DNA of 64,000 nt from Symsagittifera roscoffensis (taxonomy: Eukaryota > Xenacoelomorpha > Acoela > Convolutidae). The notes below the pieces were generated by a model, which had not been told where the DNA came from, did no database searches, and worked only from the letters and a program-made list of their open reading frames with translations. Position 1 is the stretch's first letter. Each line of letters starts with the position of its first letter. This document shows, piece by piece, positions 1 to 11,500 of this stretch. Position numbers and translations under genes: made by a program. The stretch is taken from the NCBI RefSeq assembly GCF_963678635.1, contig NC_087068.1, forward strand, positions 12,096,027-12,160,026, in the 5' to 3' direction.

Positions 1-500
1 AATTCAAAAAAAATTCCTATTAAACAAAATAAGTAGAAAAACCATTGATTTCGTTCATTAAACTAACCAAGAAAATAAAAACAAAGCCAAAACACAATTT
101 GAAAAAAGTCAATGAACGCGATAAAACAGAAAAAGCTGACTTAAATTTTGAAAAACTTAACTTTCAAAATAGATGCCCTTAAAGCTCTATGAATTTCTAC
201 AATAAATTACAACTGGCAATTTTTTTTAAAAATAATAACCTAATTTGAGAAAATTGGATCACCAGGTAAAATTTTTATTTCGCTGAGAAACCTGTACAAT
301 AAATTCCATTTTCGAAACTAGAAGTCGATCACGTTTTTCGTGAACTTTTCACTTTCGCTGTTCGATTGTGGAGTTTGCCTTACTTTTAACAAAAAAAGGC
401 ACTGAGTTTGAAAAGAAATCAAAAGTCAAACAACGAAAAAATATATTTGAGCCTGAACAAATTTCAAGACTTTTCCTGATTTATTCAAAAATGCTTCTTG
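1..500. other. AT-rich non-coding DNA with dispersed repeat
   Basis: No coding region is supported here. Bases about 220-440 belong to a dispersed family whose core reads roughly CATTTGAGAAAACTGGATCA, followed by TTTTTATTTCGCTGGGAAATCTG. Related copies start near 2,357, 13,905, 17,170 and 17,787. The copy at 13,905-14,115 is the closest match and extends through the motif GATCACGTTTTTCGTGA. Confidence 0.6.
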
Positions 501-509
501 ATCTCAATT

Positions 510-1310
510 TCTTGACCTCAGGCATCGGCCTTGATCTCCTTAAGGACTCTGGGAAGTACCCTTGCGCTGTCAGTCGTAAATGTTTTGGAAGCAACTCCAT
601 TGCTTGCTTTCAGTCGAAGTTGTGGGTTCACAAGAAATGCTGTGGAATATCAATGCTGTGGAATACTGGTAGTCAAGCCAGAAAATTTCGACCCAGATGC
701 ACTGGATTGTCTCGGCCAATCGACGTTCGCCCTTCGAACGTGATTGATGTAGGCGGCACTACTCTCAATGTTGAGCCAACTTTCTGCTACATGGGTGACT
801 TGTGCGTGTGGGGGCTGTGATAGTGCAATTGCTGCCAGATGTTGCTCAGCCTGGTGTAGATTCAGGAAACTACTCCCTACACTAACTTCGCGGCACATCT
901 CATATAGAATACGCGGAAAAGTGTACTCTTCTAGTGTAAGATCATCAACGACTCCAAGGAAAAAACCGTGCAATGATCCGTTGAACCTGCGGTGTTAAGC
1001 CCGGTGTTCATGAATCAGGTGCACTTCTTGATTAACTCTACTTGTGTGACATTATCAATGTACTTTGGGGCAGGCGCCTCAGATGCTTTAGTCACGTTGA
1101 GCGAGCTACCTCCGCTTCATGTATCAAAATGGCCGGTGAGATGAAGATCTCCTCAATCAAAAGACGCGGTAGACCAAGAAAGACTTGGTTAGATTAAGTG
1201 AAAAATGATAAAGGAACGCTGCCTCACCCACACTGACCCGCAGGACCGTATGTTATGGAGAGCTCCAACTCGACAGAGTCTGGGGCTGCCAACCTCATCT
1301 GTCCCCAAAT
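510..1310 (+). pseudogene. LINE retrotransposon 3' fragment (degenerate)
   Basis: This is the decayed C-terminal end of a non-LTR retrotransposon polyprotein. One frame (510-820) encodes KYPCAVSRKCFGSNSI, then a C..KLWVHKKC zinc-finger-like stretch and IDVRPSNVIDVGGTTLNVEP..CYMGDL. The reading then passes to another frame at about 790-998 (FRKLLPTLTSRHISYRIRGK), and at about 1,130-1,200 to RRGRPRKTWLD. These blocks in this order are the usual 3' end of an animal LINE family whose reverse transcriptase ends in a CxxC/HKKC domain. The frame changes and stops show it is dead. The catalytic RT core is not present in this copy. The family assignment comes from memory of the motif order and was not searched. 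Confidence 0.75.
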
Positions 1311-1339
1311 CTCAGCTGATCTTTAGGGACAGCTCCATA

Positions 1340-2930
1340 AACAAAAATCGGATATGGTGATGATTGTTGTGGAACCATATTGTTGTCTTGATTTTAGCGA
1401 ATAAACTTTAAAAGGACTTTAAAAAAATACCTCTATAGAAACCAGGAAAAAATTTAGAACGTAAGCAACTTTTGTGGCTTTTTCCTTACCTTAGCTCATT
1501 AAACCTTATTTAAAGTCTTAACTTAGCTAATCGAATTTCCAAAAAAAAAACGCTTAACGTTTAAATCAGAAAACGTTCAACTTCTACAATACGCTGCGAA
1601 ACCTACAAATCAAAATCCACTTTAGAAACTATAAGTCAATCAATATTTCGCACGCAATCCGCCGTTGTGCTGGATAGCATAATGAAAATGTCAATGAAAT
1701 AAAAGAAGGCAATTATTCAGGCAGTACTTTTGTCCGTTTTTTCCAGGAAGAAAATCTTATAAGTTGAAAGAAAAGTTTGAATCTCCTCAGCTTTATTTTT
1801 TGTGATTTGTCTTTAAATTTTTTGAAAATAACTTTCAAGATCTAGTTATTAACAGCATTGTTTTTGATCCGAGCACCCCTAGAGGTGAGAAAGAGCTTCA
1901 GCGCAAGGCTTTTTTTCAGCCAAGTTTGACTCCCTCAAAGAAAAATCTAAGGGTTAAATACCTTACACCTTTCAGCCCTTTAGGCCAAGATTTGGACACT
2001 GAAAAGTTGCAGAAAATTTTAACCCAAGGTCGAGAGAAAATGATCTGTTTCTCTCGTTTTTAGGTTAAATTAGATAAATACTGAGAGGAATTTGATTAGA
2101 GACTGACCTCCAAACTTCAACCTAGTACAGTTTTAACGTTTTATTGGCTATCATTTACAACTCACTGACGCAGTTTTTAATTAGTTCAATTGCCCTTTAC
2201 AGATAGAGCCAATATATATTCAGAAAAGTGTACAGAAATCAAGGAGACCGAAAAAGTTGATAGAAAGTTTTTGGGCTATTTTTAACTTTCGAATTTCTTA
2301 GAAAAGAAACTAAAACCTTAAGGAGCTTTGGCGTAGGAAACTATTGTTTTAAATTCACCCATTTAGAGACAACTGAATCAATAGGTATTTTTTTATTCCG
2401 CTGGAAATTCAGAAAATAAGTCTATTTTGAAAATGGATTTGATTTTATATAAACTTCTAGCTTTTTCCTTGACCGGGCAACCGATTTTCCTGGTTAAGCT
2501 TTAAAATCTGTAAAAACCAATAATTGACTTGACTTCTTTTGTTTCTTCAATTGTTTTGGTCACTTTACGTGTTTTAGTGATTGGCGCAACCGGCAGTGCA
2601 AATCGGATCGTCAAACCAAATTTTCTCGACAGGAAGTCCGTTCCATGGAAATTATTGATTGTAACTGGAATTACGGAAAAAGTGATTTGCTATTGAATCA
2701 CTCGAATGATAGACGTTTCATAGTGCAACTTGAGTAAGAGTCTTTCAACTGTGCATTATATATATTTAGCACACTGTCTAATTAAAACCAATTGACTTTC
2801 ATCTGAAGTAATAATTCGTTCATACCGATGTGAATAATCTCTGAAGTCATGATCTTTAATCTCTTGATACTAAAAATGGGAAACTAATTCATTCAATTAA
2901 ATCTTTCGCTGCTATTTCAATTTATGGACC
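1340..2930. repeat. Non-coding, diverged dispersed repeat and 5' flank/LTR of the Copia element
   Basis: No gene is seen. Bases about 1,840-2,440 resemble 16,340-17,260 in the same orientation. Shared landmarks are TTTGATTAGAGACTG.CCTCCAAA, then ATTCAATYGC, then AGACAACT.AATCAAWGGGTA near the right end. The copies are clearly diverged. The right part, up to about 2,936, should hold the 5' LTR of the downstream Copia element, because its primer site starts at 2,937. A TATATATA run at about 2,757-2,766 could be its TATA box. No 3' LTR partner is visible, so the left LTR edge cannot be placed. Confidence 0.5.
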
Positions 2931-2936
2931 CTAAGA

Positions 2937-2947
2937 GGTTATGGGCG
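2937..2947 (+). promoter_or_regulatory. Copia primer-binding site (tRNA-iMet internal fragment type)
   Basis: The eleven bases GGTTATGGGCG lie about 200 bases upstream of the gag ATG. They match the start of the copia primer site, which pairs with a cut initiator tRNA rather than with a tRNA 3' end. The preceding bases are CTAAGA, so the LTR would end in GA instead of the usual CA. This is either a point change or a sign that the edge is slightly elsewhere. Confidence 0.55.
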
Positions 2948-3143
2948 ATTTCGTGAAGAATTGAGACTCTACGCCTGACAGCATCAGAGAGTAAAATTCT
3001 ACGGTGGTTTGTATGAATAGGATTTCAAGAGAAAGAAAAGAATTGGTTGTATGAATTACAACTTTGAAAATAGAAGTTTTGAAAGAAAAGAGAAGTTTTG
3101 AAAGAGAAGTTTTACAATTCGAAATTTGAAGTGACATTTAACC

Positions 3144-5954
3144 ATGGCACGAAGTATTCAAACAAGATTGGAAAAATTGACTTTTTCGGGAAATGAAAAT
3201 GATTGGGAGTATTTTGCTGAGCAATTTGAAGCTCGTATAGTTCTTTTGAATTTAAAGAAAACGTTGAAGGGAACAGATGTTCCAGGAAGTAGTGAAAATG
3301 AGACTAATGTTAATGATAGAAAAGAACAATTGTGGTGTGAATTAATACAATGCCTTGATCGAAAGTCTGTAATGCTAATAAAACGCGATAAACCAGATGG
3401 TTCAGCGGCATGGAATCGGCTGCAAAGCTACTTTAAAAGTACGGAACGACCACGTGTTGAAAGAATGTTGAATGAAATTTCTAATTTGAAATTAGAGGCG
3501 AGCGAATCGATTAAGGACTACATACTTAGATCGGAAAATTTGCAAATGAATCTACAAGAAGCGGAAGAGGGTATTTCTGAAAAAATGATGATTGCAATGC
3601 TTTTAAAAGGACTACCAAAAGAATTTGATAATTTTACAACTGTGGTGAATTTTTCGAAAGATGCAAAAAGCTTGGACGAGATTAAAAGAGATTTGTCAAA
3701 TTTTGCCGAAACAAGCAAGACTTTTTTGCAGAAAAATTCAACAAATGAAACGTTTTTTAGTAATAAAACTATTAAATGCTACAGTTGCGGAAAGCAAGGT
3801 CATAGAAAACAGGATTGCAAGAAAGACATAAAATGCTACAATTGCAATCAAATGGGACATTTTGCTAGAGATTGTAGGAAAAATACCCAAAATAACCATT
3901 CAAATAGCAGCCATCAAAAACAGTTTACATCAAAAAATCAACAAAACAAAAGCCATTTTACTTCAGAAAACGAAAACACTGTCGACTTTTTCAGTTTTCA
4001 TTCTAATGACAATGATTTTGGCGTAAATTCCGACAAATTTTGCTTGATTGATAGCGGTTGCTCTGCGCATATGTTTAAAACACGCGAATTTTTTACGGAA
4101 CTTGATACGAATATTAATGGAAATGTTGGCTGTGCAAATGGAAGTAATTCAAAAATTGTGGGAAAGGGAAAAGTAACGTTTAAAGTTCAAACAAGTGATG
4201 GTCGATTGATAACTATAGAACTGAAAGATACTCTGTTTGTACCTACGTATACGGCAAATTTAGTTTCTGTATCTAAACTTAACAGAAATAAAGCTGATGT
4301 AATGTTTGATGATGTTTGTCCCAGAATAATTTTACCAGATAGTTCTGAAATTTTGCTTCAAAATCAACGAGATCTTTTCAAAATGAAAATTGAACTGGCA
4401 AATGAACACTCTGTGGAAAATGTTGCAATGGTTGTTTCGGACATAGAAATTTGGCATAAACGGCTTGGTCATAATAATTTTGATGACATCAAGAAATTAG
4501 AAAATCTAACGGAGGGAGTTAAATTTAGCCAAAAGAAACATAATAACTGTGTTGATTGTCAAACTGAAAAAGCTAAGCGGAAAGCGATACCAAAAGTTTG
4601 GGGGACTAGAGCTACAGAAAAACTAGAAATTGTTCATACGGATATTTTGGGACCAATTGATACGATATCTGTAGACAATTTTAAGTACGCAATAGGTTTT
4701 ATTGATTCCTACACAAGATTTTCTGCGGTTTACTTATTGAAAAATAAAAGTGATAGCACTCAGATGCTCAAACAGTTCATAGCGGATTATGGTAAACCAA
4801 AAACAATAGCTAGTGATAATCCAAAAGAGTTCAAATTTGGAAAGTTTAAACAGTTTTGTCTTGATAATGCCATAAGAACTGAATTTTCTGCGCCTTATAC
4901 ACCAGAGGAAAATGGTAAAATAGAGCGAACTTGGGGTAGTGTAATGGCAATAACTAGATGTCTTTTACAAACTGCCAGCATGGAAAAGAAATTTTGGTCT
5001 TTTGCATTGAAAACAGCTTTCTACTTGAAAAACCGAGTTTATCATTCTGCAATTGGGGTAACCCCATACGAAAAATTTTTCCAAAGCAAACCTGATTTGA
5101 AACACGTAAAAATTTTTGGTTGTGCTGCATATATGTTTGTCGAAAAAGTAAACATGAAAAAACTTGATTCAAGGGCCGTGAAAGGATTTCTGCTTGGATA
5201 TAGTCTGAACAGTAAATGTTATATAGTAGGAACTGAGCTTGATGGAAACTTTGAATTTTTGGAGAGTCGAAATGTTACTTTTGATGAAAAAGTTTTTCCT
5301 TTCAAAAATGACGATGAAAATGATTCTGGACGGGAATTGGAAATAAGCGTTGAAAACTATTCTGAGATTTCTGAGAAAAATTCTGCGGATAATGTCAATG
5401 GCGGAAACCTTGAAAATGATCAATTACGCCGCAGCGAACGGATCAAACAATTAAATGCGCCTGAGATTTCATTTTTTAGAAATGAGACAATTTTTGATGA
5501 GTGTTGGCTAGCTGATGCAACTTTTTATGTTGATAATTTGCCAAAAAATGCTAACGATGCACTTTCTGACCCCAATTGGAAAAAAGCAATGCAGGATGAA
5601 TATAATTCTCTGATCAACAATAATGTCTGGGAATTAGTTCCACAAACGGATCAAACTATTTTGGGGGGAAGGTGGCATTTTACTTTGAAATACAATAATG
5701 AGGGGGGAATTTCAAGATACAAGGCAAGATATGTGGCTAAAGGCTACAATCAAATCAAAGGCGTTGATTTCAAGGAAACCTTTTGTCCTACAGTAAAAAT
5801 GGCAACATTACGACTTATTTTAGCAATTTCAACAGCTAAGGGTTTTGATGTAAGACAATGGGACGTAAAAACAGCCTATCTAAACGCTAATTTGGAAGAG
5901 AATGTCTTCCTGCAACAACCTGAAGGTTTTGAGCAGAAAGACAGTGGGGGGTAA
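3144..5954 (+). CDS. Copia Gag-Pol polyprotein (Gag, protease, integrase, start of RT)
   Basis: This 936-residue frame starts at an ATG in good context (ACC ATG GCA). Residues 1-200 are a Copia Gag. Two CCHC zinc knuckles follow, C212-x2-C-x4-H-x4-C and C231-x2-C-x4-H-x4-C. The aspartic protease motif is D303-S-G. The integrase zinc domain has HKRLGH...CVDC near 435-475, and the catalytic triad is D500, D558, E594. The D558 context reads SDNPKEF, with Pro where Gly is usual. RT begins near residue 800 (WKKAMQDEYNSL, then YKARYVAKGYNQ) and stops after QQPEGFEQKDSGG. The stop is caused by a frame change in a run of six G at about 5,945-5,950, and the rest of RT continues in the next frame. Confidence 0.88.
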   Translation: MARSIQTRLEKLTFSGNENDWEYFAEQFEARIVLLNLKKTLKGTDVPGSSENETNVNDRKEQLWCELIQCLDRKSVMLIKRDKPDGSAAWNRLQSYFKSTERPRVERMLNEISNLKLEASESIKDYILRSENLQMNLQEAEEGISEKMMIAMLLKGLPKEFDNFTTVVNFSKDAKSLDEIKRDLSNFAETSKTFLQKNSTNETFFSNKTIKCYSCGKQGHRKQDCKKDIKCYNCNQMGHFARDCRKNTQNNHSNSSHQKQFTSKNQQNKSHFTSENENTVDFFSFHSNDNDFGVNSDKFCLIDSGCSAHMFKTREFFTELDTNINGNVGCANGSNSKIVGKGKVTFKVQTSDGRLITIELKDTLFVPTYTANLVSVSKLNRNKADVMFDDVCPRIILPDSSEILLQNQRDLFKMKIELANEHSVENVAMVVSDIEIWHKRLGHNNFDDIKKLENLTEGVKFSQKKHNNCVDCQTEKAKRKAIPKVWGTRATEKLEIVHTDILGPIDTISVDNFKYAIGFIDSYTRFSAVYLLKNKSDSTQMLKQFIADYGKPKTIASDNPKEFKFGKFKQFCLDNAIRTEFSAPYTPEENGKIERTWGSVMAITRCLLQTASMEKKFWSFALKTAFYLKNRVYHSAIGVTPYEKFFQSKPDLKHVKIFGCAAYMFVEKVNMKKLDSRAVKGFLLGYSLNSKCYIVGTELDGNFEFLESRNVTFDEKVFPFKNDDENDSGRELEISVENYSEISEKNSADNVNGGNLENDQLRRSERIKQLNAPEISFFRNETIFDECWLADATFYVDNLPKNANDALSDPNWKKAMQDEYNSLINNNVWELVPQTDQTILGGRWHFTLKYNNEGGISRYKARYVAKGYNQIKGVDFKETFCPTVKMATLRLILAISTAKGFDVRQWDVKTAYLNANLEENVFLQQPEGFEQKDSGG

Positions 5955-6846
5955 TCAACTTGTTTGTAAGCTAAATAAATCTATTTATGGATTAAAGCAG
6001 TCAGGAAGAAATTGGTACTATACCTTACAGATGTTCCTTAAGTCAATAGATTTTACAGCGTCAAAAAGTGATCCCTGTCTTTTCATGAGAATTTCAAAAG
6101 ATGTTTTGGAATACGTATGCATTTGGGTGGATGATATAATTTACGCTTGCAATGATGCTAACAAGTTTATATCATTTGAACAACAAATATCTAGTCAATT
6201 CAAAATCAGCGAAACAGCAAAACTTTATTGGTTTTTGGGGATGAAATTCAACTTTTGTGGGGATGGGTTAGAAATTTCTCAGGAAGCGTATATTGACAAG
6301 CTACTGTCAAAATTTGGTTTGATTGAGTGTAAACCAGTGTCTACACCTGCAGCTGATGGTTTAAAACTTTGTAAACGGCTACCAAATGAGGTGAAATTAG
6401 CAAACGACAAAGATTATAGAGGACTTATCGGCAGTCTAAGTTACTTGTCAATTACTACAAGGCCTGATATTTCATTCATCGCTCATTGCTTGAGTAGATA
6501 TGTGAACGACCCTACTGAAGTACACTGGATTGCTGCAAAACGAGTTCTACGATATTTGAAAGGAACTAGATCGTATAAACTTATCTACAGACGATGTACT
6601 GCTACGCCAATCTTGTATGGCTATTCTGATTCTGATTGGGGAGGTGACAGTGACACTAGACGCAGTACTAGTGGATATTGCTTTTTCCTGTTTGAAAACA
6701 GCGGTGCAATATCGTGGGCTAGCAAACTCCAAACTACTGTTGCAAAATCTACAGCTGAATCAGAGGCTACAGCTCTTTCGCGCCATTTGCACGTTCGTAT
6801 TGGAGAGTGCTATTTACGTCACTTTCAGGAGATGAATTTCAATTGA
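5948..6846 (+). pseudogene. Copia Pol C-terminal part: RT palm and RNase H (frameshifted, truncated)
   Basis: This frame is open from before 5,902 and carries Copia RT from about 5,948: KLNKSIYGLKQSGRNWY, then the active site as WVDDIIYA (more often YVDD). RNase H follows, with YSDSDWGGDSDTRRSTSGY and KSTAESEATALS. The frame then ends with an unrelated-looking tail, short of the usual end of the family, so the 3' end of the element is missing. It is in a different frame from the upstream Gag-Pol because of the G-run at about 5,945. That may be a true mutation or a homopolymer sequencing error, since the coding quality on both sides is high. Confidence 0.85.
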
Positions 6847-8068
6847 ACTCAAAAAGTGCATATATACCTAGGTGCATCAACTTTTCAAGACTTTTTCTTG
6901 GAAAAAAAACAAAAAAAACAGCAAGACCTATATAAGAGTCTTCACTCCGTTCATTACTCTTAAAAACTTTTTCTACTGGATTTTTACTCCTGAATCCATT
7001 TATGAAAATCACAGCGACGACTAATTTTCTGCATTTGAGATTTAGCGCTAAAAAATTGAACGAAATTATTGCTCGACTGCATTACTCATTGAGCTTAGCA
7101 AAAATGTTGCAATTTTTTTCCACATCACGAAGCTCGCCCGTTTCTTTTTCAGTACGTTCTGATTAAAAAAAACAGTTCACAGAAAATATAATTCGGTTCT
7201 TCATCTAGCATTAGGGTGATGATGCATGGAATTATAACTAAATAAATTACATTTTCAAATTTCTAGGCATAATTTGGATCCAGATTGTTTGCTATTTCAG
7301 AACCGAAATATATTTTCTTGCTCGAATAATAAGTGCAAAAACCAAAAATCGTTCACATGTTATAAAAGATCCAAAAGATGTCCATTCAGCTCCAAGTAAT
7401 TAAAACAATGGGAATCAATCAAAATAAATAATCAATGATTTTCAACTAGGTTCTAAGAAATTAAGTCACTCAACTTGCATTCGAAGCACTCACTTTCAGA
7501 CTAGCTTCACTTTTAATTTTTTTGAAAAAACTTCAGGCTAGTTGGCTTACGGCTATCCTCTTATGATTAAAACTTCATTGTTGGCAATTTCGTTTTGTAT
7601 CAAGAATTGAAACGACGACCATAACGTCTAATTTTTACTCCCTTGACTAATTTCAACGTATAAGAAGCTTAACTAGCTATTCCAAAGAAGTCTTATCCAA
7701 TCAAATAAGATTTTCAAAGACAGTCACTATCAAAAAGTGACCTTCACTACATGGTCACGTCTATAAAAAAAAACAAAGTAAGTTCTAAACAGACAAAAAC
7801 ATTAGCGCAGAAACGAAGCAGCCCTTCAAAAACAAGCAACAAAAAAACGGTAAAACGATGTGAAAAAAAAACTTGAAAGACAACTGCACACAACAAATTC
7901 GAGCGCTATGCTACCAAGAGTTAAGGTTGTTTTTGTTGTTGTAATGTTTAATTGCCCGGAAAACATAGTCAATTTTCTAGACTGAATTTCGTTATTTTTT
8001 TGTTTGGTGCTCCTTTGTGTCTTAGCTGATTATTGTTTTCCCAAACTATGTGTACTTAAAGTTAAAAA
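6847..8068. other. Non-coding, AT-rich
   Basis: No gene is supported. Near 6,929 the bases CCTATATAAGAGTCTTCAC belong to a short dispersed motif also seen at about 8,763 and 14,150. The rest shows only A/T-rich low-complexity sequence. Confidence 0.4.
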
Positions 8069-8193
8069 GCAAAATCTACCAAAAAAGTCACCATTGAATT
8101 AATGGTATAAAAAGCATTAAAACTATGGGGAAAATTTAAAAAGCATTTTTATACCATTAATTTAATGGGGTGACTTTTTGCGGCAGATTTTGC
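8069..8193. repeat. Short foldback (hairpin) element
   Basis: The left arm begins GCAAAATCTACCAAAAAAGT and the right arm ends with its near-complement (ACTTTTTGCGGCAGATTTTG). The arms are about 50 bases each around a loop of about 30 bases. The stem continues through CACC..TTRAATTAATGGTATAAAAA. It lies about 160 bases past the stop codon of the minus-strand zinc-finger gene, so it could fall in its 3' UTR or just beyond. It looks like a small MITE or snapback element. Confidence 0.7.
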
Positions 8194-8351
8194 TACGCTG
8201 AGGTAGCGAGCCAAACTTGAAGTCATACATGAGGCTCTGCGGTGACTAAATGTGTTCGGGATTTTTTTAAAAAAAACTTGCCTCGTTCAAATTCAGAAAA
8301 CAAAAACGAGAACGCCAACAATTTGGTATTAACTTAACATCGCTTCATAAA

Positions 8352-8546
8352 TTAGTTGTTAGTAGAGGCTGCGAACGGGTTCATAACTTGGTTGATCGAC
8401 TGATTCTGTTGTTTTTCTAACTTGAGCATCTGTTCAGTGAGAAGTTGGTTGTGTCTCTCCTCAGCCAATTTCCTCATCTCATCCTCGTCTGCCTCGTACC
8501 AATCTGGGATGGAGAAGTCTTCCGGTTGGATGCCCACACCACACAC
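8352..8546 (-). CDS. Exon 8 (last): end of the NZF finger and C-terminus
   Basis: The acceptor is TTTTGTCAG|GTGTGT, phase 0. The first codons (VCGVGIQPEDF) provide the fourth Cys of the zinc finger opened in exon 7. An acidic and then Gln-rich helical tail follows (DEDEMRKLAEERHNQLLTEQ), ending MNPFAASTNN and a TAA stop. The finger reads W-x-C-x2-C-x4-N-x6-C-x2-C, one residue longer before Asn than the usual RanBP2/NZF pattern. Confidence 0.72.
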   Translation of the reverse strand: MCGVGIQPEDFSIPDWYEADEDEMRKLAEERHNQLLTEQMLKLEKQQNQSINQVMNPFAASTNN

Positions 8547-11500
8547 CTGACAAAACATTAAATTAGAAAAAATGTAATTTTTGGTTTTGAAACAAAAAAC
8601 TAATCAATCATTGTGAAGCTCTTCAGATTTCAAAAAAAATTTAAATCCTTATTAAAAGAAATGAACTGAATGAATAAATCAAAAGTCAAACCACAAAAAG
8701 ACAATTTTAGTGGGAAAAAACTTCAAGACTGTTCCTAAAAAAACGACTAAAAACTCACGACTAATATAAGAGTCTCACCATTTTCATCGACTCATTAAAA
8801 CGGACGCCGTTAGATAGAACCAAAGAGGGACTCTTTGGGTGGTCAGGTACAACGAATCCCTGACCGGGTCGGGTCCAATCCCTTCAATTTAAAGTTGCTA
8901 ATGATTGCCAGCCTAACATTATTGTTCCGACCATTGAAAATGGGGAGGAACTTTGTATTCGGGTGTGTTTTAGTTTTTTCTTTTTATTTTTCCACGCAAA
9001 ATCAGGTACTACAAATAATGATTGGACTGGGTTAAGCGATATATCATATTAAAGCCCTTACAGTCGTGATTCGAACCACATTAAGAAATTTCAAAAAGAC
9101 TTCTTTTGATTTTTTTTCATATTTAAGTTTTCTACAAAAAATTGTTTTTCAATTTGCTTATTTTAGTATGGCTGTCGAATATATCTAATCCCCAGTTTTT
9201 TTGTTCAGCTCCTTTGATCACAACAAGCCGAAATTTTTTTTGTTATGTTGTATTTTTTGTTGTAAAACTGTATTTTTGCTGAAAAAACGTTTCTATTTTA
9301 GCAAGACTATGGTCGGAACATTCTGTTCTACTTGCACAGTAACCGGCTATCCTTGTTTCAGTTTGAAACTATTAAAAAAAACTTTGAAACTATTAAAGAA
9401 AAATTTGAAACATTCAATAAAAAACGGGTGCTTTTTACAATCATTTGCTTTCAAGTCAACACCGTAGGTGTAAGAGCACTGACTGACCAGACAATTTTTC
9501 ACAGAATAGGCCAACATACATGTTTGGTAAAAACGAAAAACTCTTATAATTGCAAAAAATTTACCATTATACATAGTAATTTGTTTTGAAGTTGAGACGC
9601 CTGAGAACAGGCAAGAGAATACTCTAACGGCGCTCTCTCAAATGATGCAGGAGAACTATAAACCTTTACATTAATTCGTGTAAGCTCACTTGAAACCAAT
9701 TAATTATTCGTAACATTTAATTTTAATGTATTGTGACTTTTAGTTCCGAACCTCGCATACTTTGAAGAAGGGCCGATTTGTGGCCACAGAACACACTGAG
9801 CATTTCCAAGTGACTTGCACCCTATCCTGTGGTCCCGTGAAAGCCTCTGCAACGGGCTTCAAGCGACGCGGCATGGGAATAGGAGTAATGTTCCCATTGA
9901 CGGCGGCGGTTCGACTCCTCACCCCTCCAACTGCAGCCCCACTGGATAGTCCCATGGGCACACTAAACATTTATCTATTGAGGATTTGAACCAACAAAAC
10001 CCGGTATTAAACTTTCAGCTCCTTCTCTCCTTTCGGCTCCATCGGTTACTTACTATAGGAAACTAACTTTTGCTCGAGGCAAACTGTTTTCGAAGGTTCA
10101 TTTAGCGCTTCGTTGGCATTTAAGAAAGTCCAAGCAAATAATTATATTTTTATTTTTTCATGTCATGCAGTTTTCGATACTTTTTGTCATTAATGTCAAA
10201 TCTACGAGAGTTCTAAGCTTTCGTCGAGTTCATTTTATCACATCACGCACAAAAAAAAACAAGAATAGCCGGTTACTAAGCAAGTAGCACAGAACATTCC
10301 GACCACAGTCTTAAAAATACCACAAACGTTTTCTCAAATTGGTTTTTTGTCTGCATGTTGAGATAAAAAGAACGGAACGAAAAAATAGAATGTAGGCATA
10401 TAGTCATATTAAAACAGGTTAATTGGAAAACAGTTTTTGAAGAAAAATGACTAGAAAAAAACTTAAAAAAACTTGAAATTTTTTTTGAATTTTCAAGTTT
10501 TTGATAACCAAAATTGCGCTGAAAAACTCCAAAAAATACCTTTACTTGAGTAAAATTAAGTTTTCACGGCTTAAATAAGCCATTCTAAGCATACACGATC
10601 ACCTTATTAGCACGAAAATAAACCAAAAATCAAAAATTTCAAACCGGTTCTTCTCGACACTGTGAAAAAAACTTCAAAATTTTTCAAGTCGTTCGAATCA
10701 GGACTGGAAGGGCTTTAATATGATATATCACTCAAACCATTGCAATGTTTATCTGCAGTACCTGAATTTGCGTAGAAAACAGAAAGAAAGAAAAATAGAA
10801 CACACCCGAATACAAAGTTCGTCCCCATTTTCAATGGTTGTGGAACATCAACTGGATTTTGAAAAATGTATTTTCTTCTAAACTCTTTTTATGAAAGTGG
10901 TTGACACGTAGTCAACAGACAATTGAAAAACTCGAGATAACCACAAAAACTACTGACTATATTAAAAAAAAATTAAAGTTCGAAAGTAATATGAAATTTA
11001 CAGAAAGATTGAAACCGACCAAAAGCAAAAAAATACATTGGTAAAACAAATGGATTTAACCTGAAACATATTAATACAAGTATAATATTTGGATACAAAG
11101 CCGACAATTTCAGTTGGAACCATGAAACCGAAAAACTTTTAATACAAAGGCGCATCAGATCTTCACACCACTGGCGATTCATCTTAATTATAGCATGGCA
11201 ATATAGCCGACAAAAAACCAGACGCAAACCAGAATCGAAAAAGTATTTTGAAAAATCGACAAAAAACATCTGCCGATACTTATAATTAAATTAAAATAAC
11301 GTTCAATAGGAAGAAAACAAGCCAAAAAAAACAATTGCCAGCGTTAGATAAACACGCGAAATTAAATCGACGGTTAACTAAGTCGAGATTTCTCGGGTAG
11401 ATTACCGTTAAACCTACAACAAACTGGTTGTCGAGGTAAAAATTTCGATTAGAAGTTTCCAGAAATGGAGCATCCAGTGATTCTGTTAAAAAAAACTTGT

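Larger units (their letters stand above)
2937..6846 (+). mobile_element. Ty1/Copia LTR retrotransposon, 3'-truncated
   Basis: The element body runs from a primer-binding site to the end of RNase H. Domain order is Gag, protease, integrase, reverse transcriptase, RNase H, with integrase before RT, which defines Copia/Pseudoviridae. The primer site GGTTATGGGCG at 2,937-2,947 matches the start of the Drosophila copia primer site as I recall it, which pairs with an internal fragment of initiator tRNA-Met. No LTR-like repeat of the 5' flank is found after 6,846, and RNase H ends abruptly, so the 3' end is lost. One frameshift at about 5,945 splits pol. The element is probably non-functional. Confidence 0.85.

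Noticed and set aside
650-973. 107-codon minus-strand frame
   Set aside because: It is the antisense of the LINE fragment, whose plus-strand reading carries recognisable motifs.
9201-9589. Plus-strand frames of 85-88 codons
   Set aside because: They overlap the MITE-like element and its flank, with Phe/Lys-rich low-complexity content.
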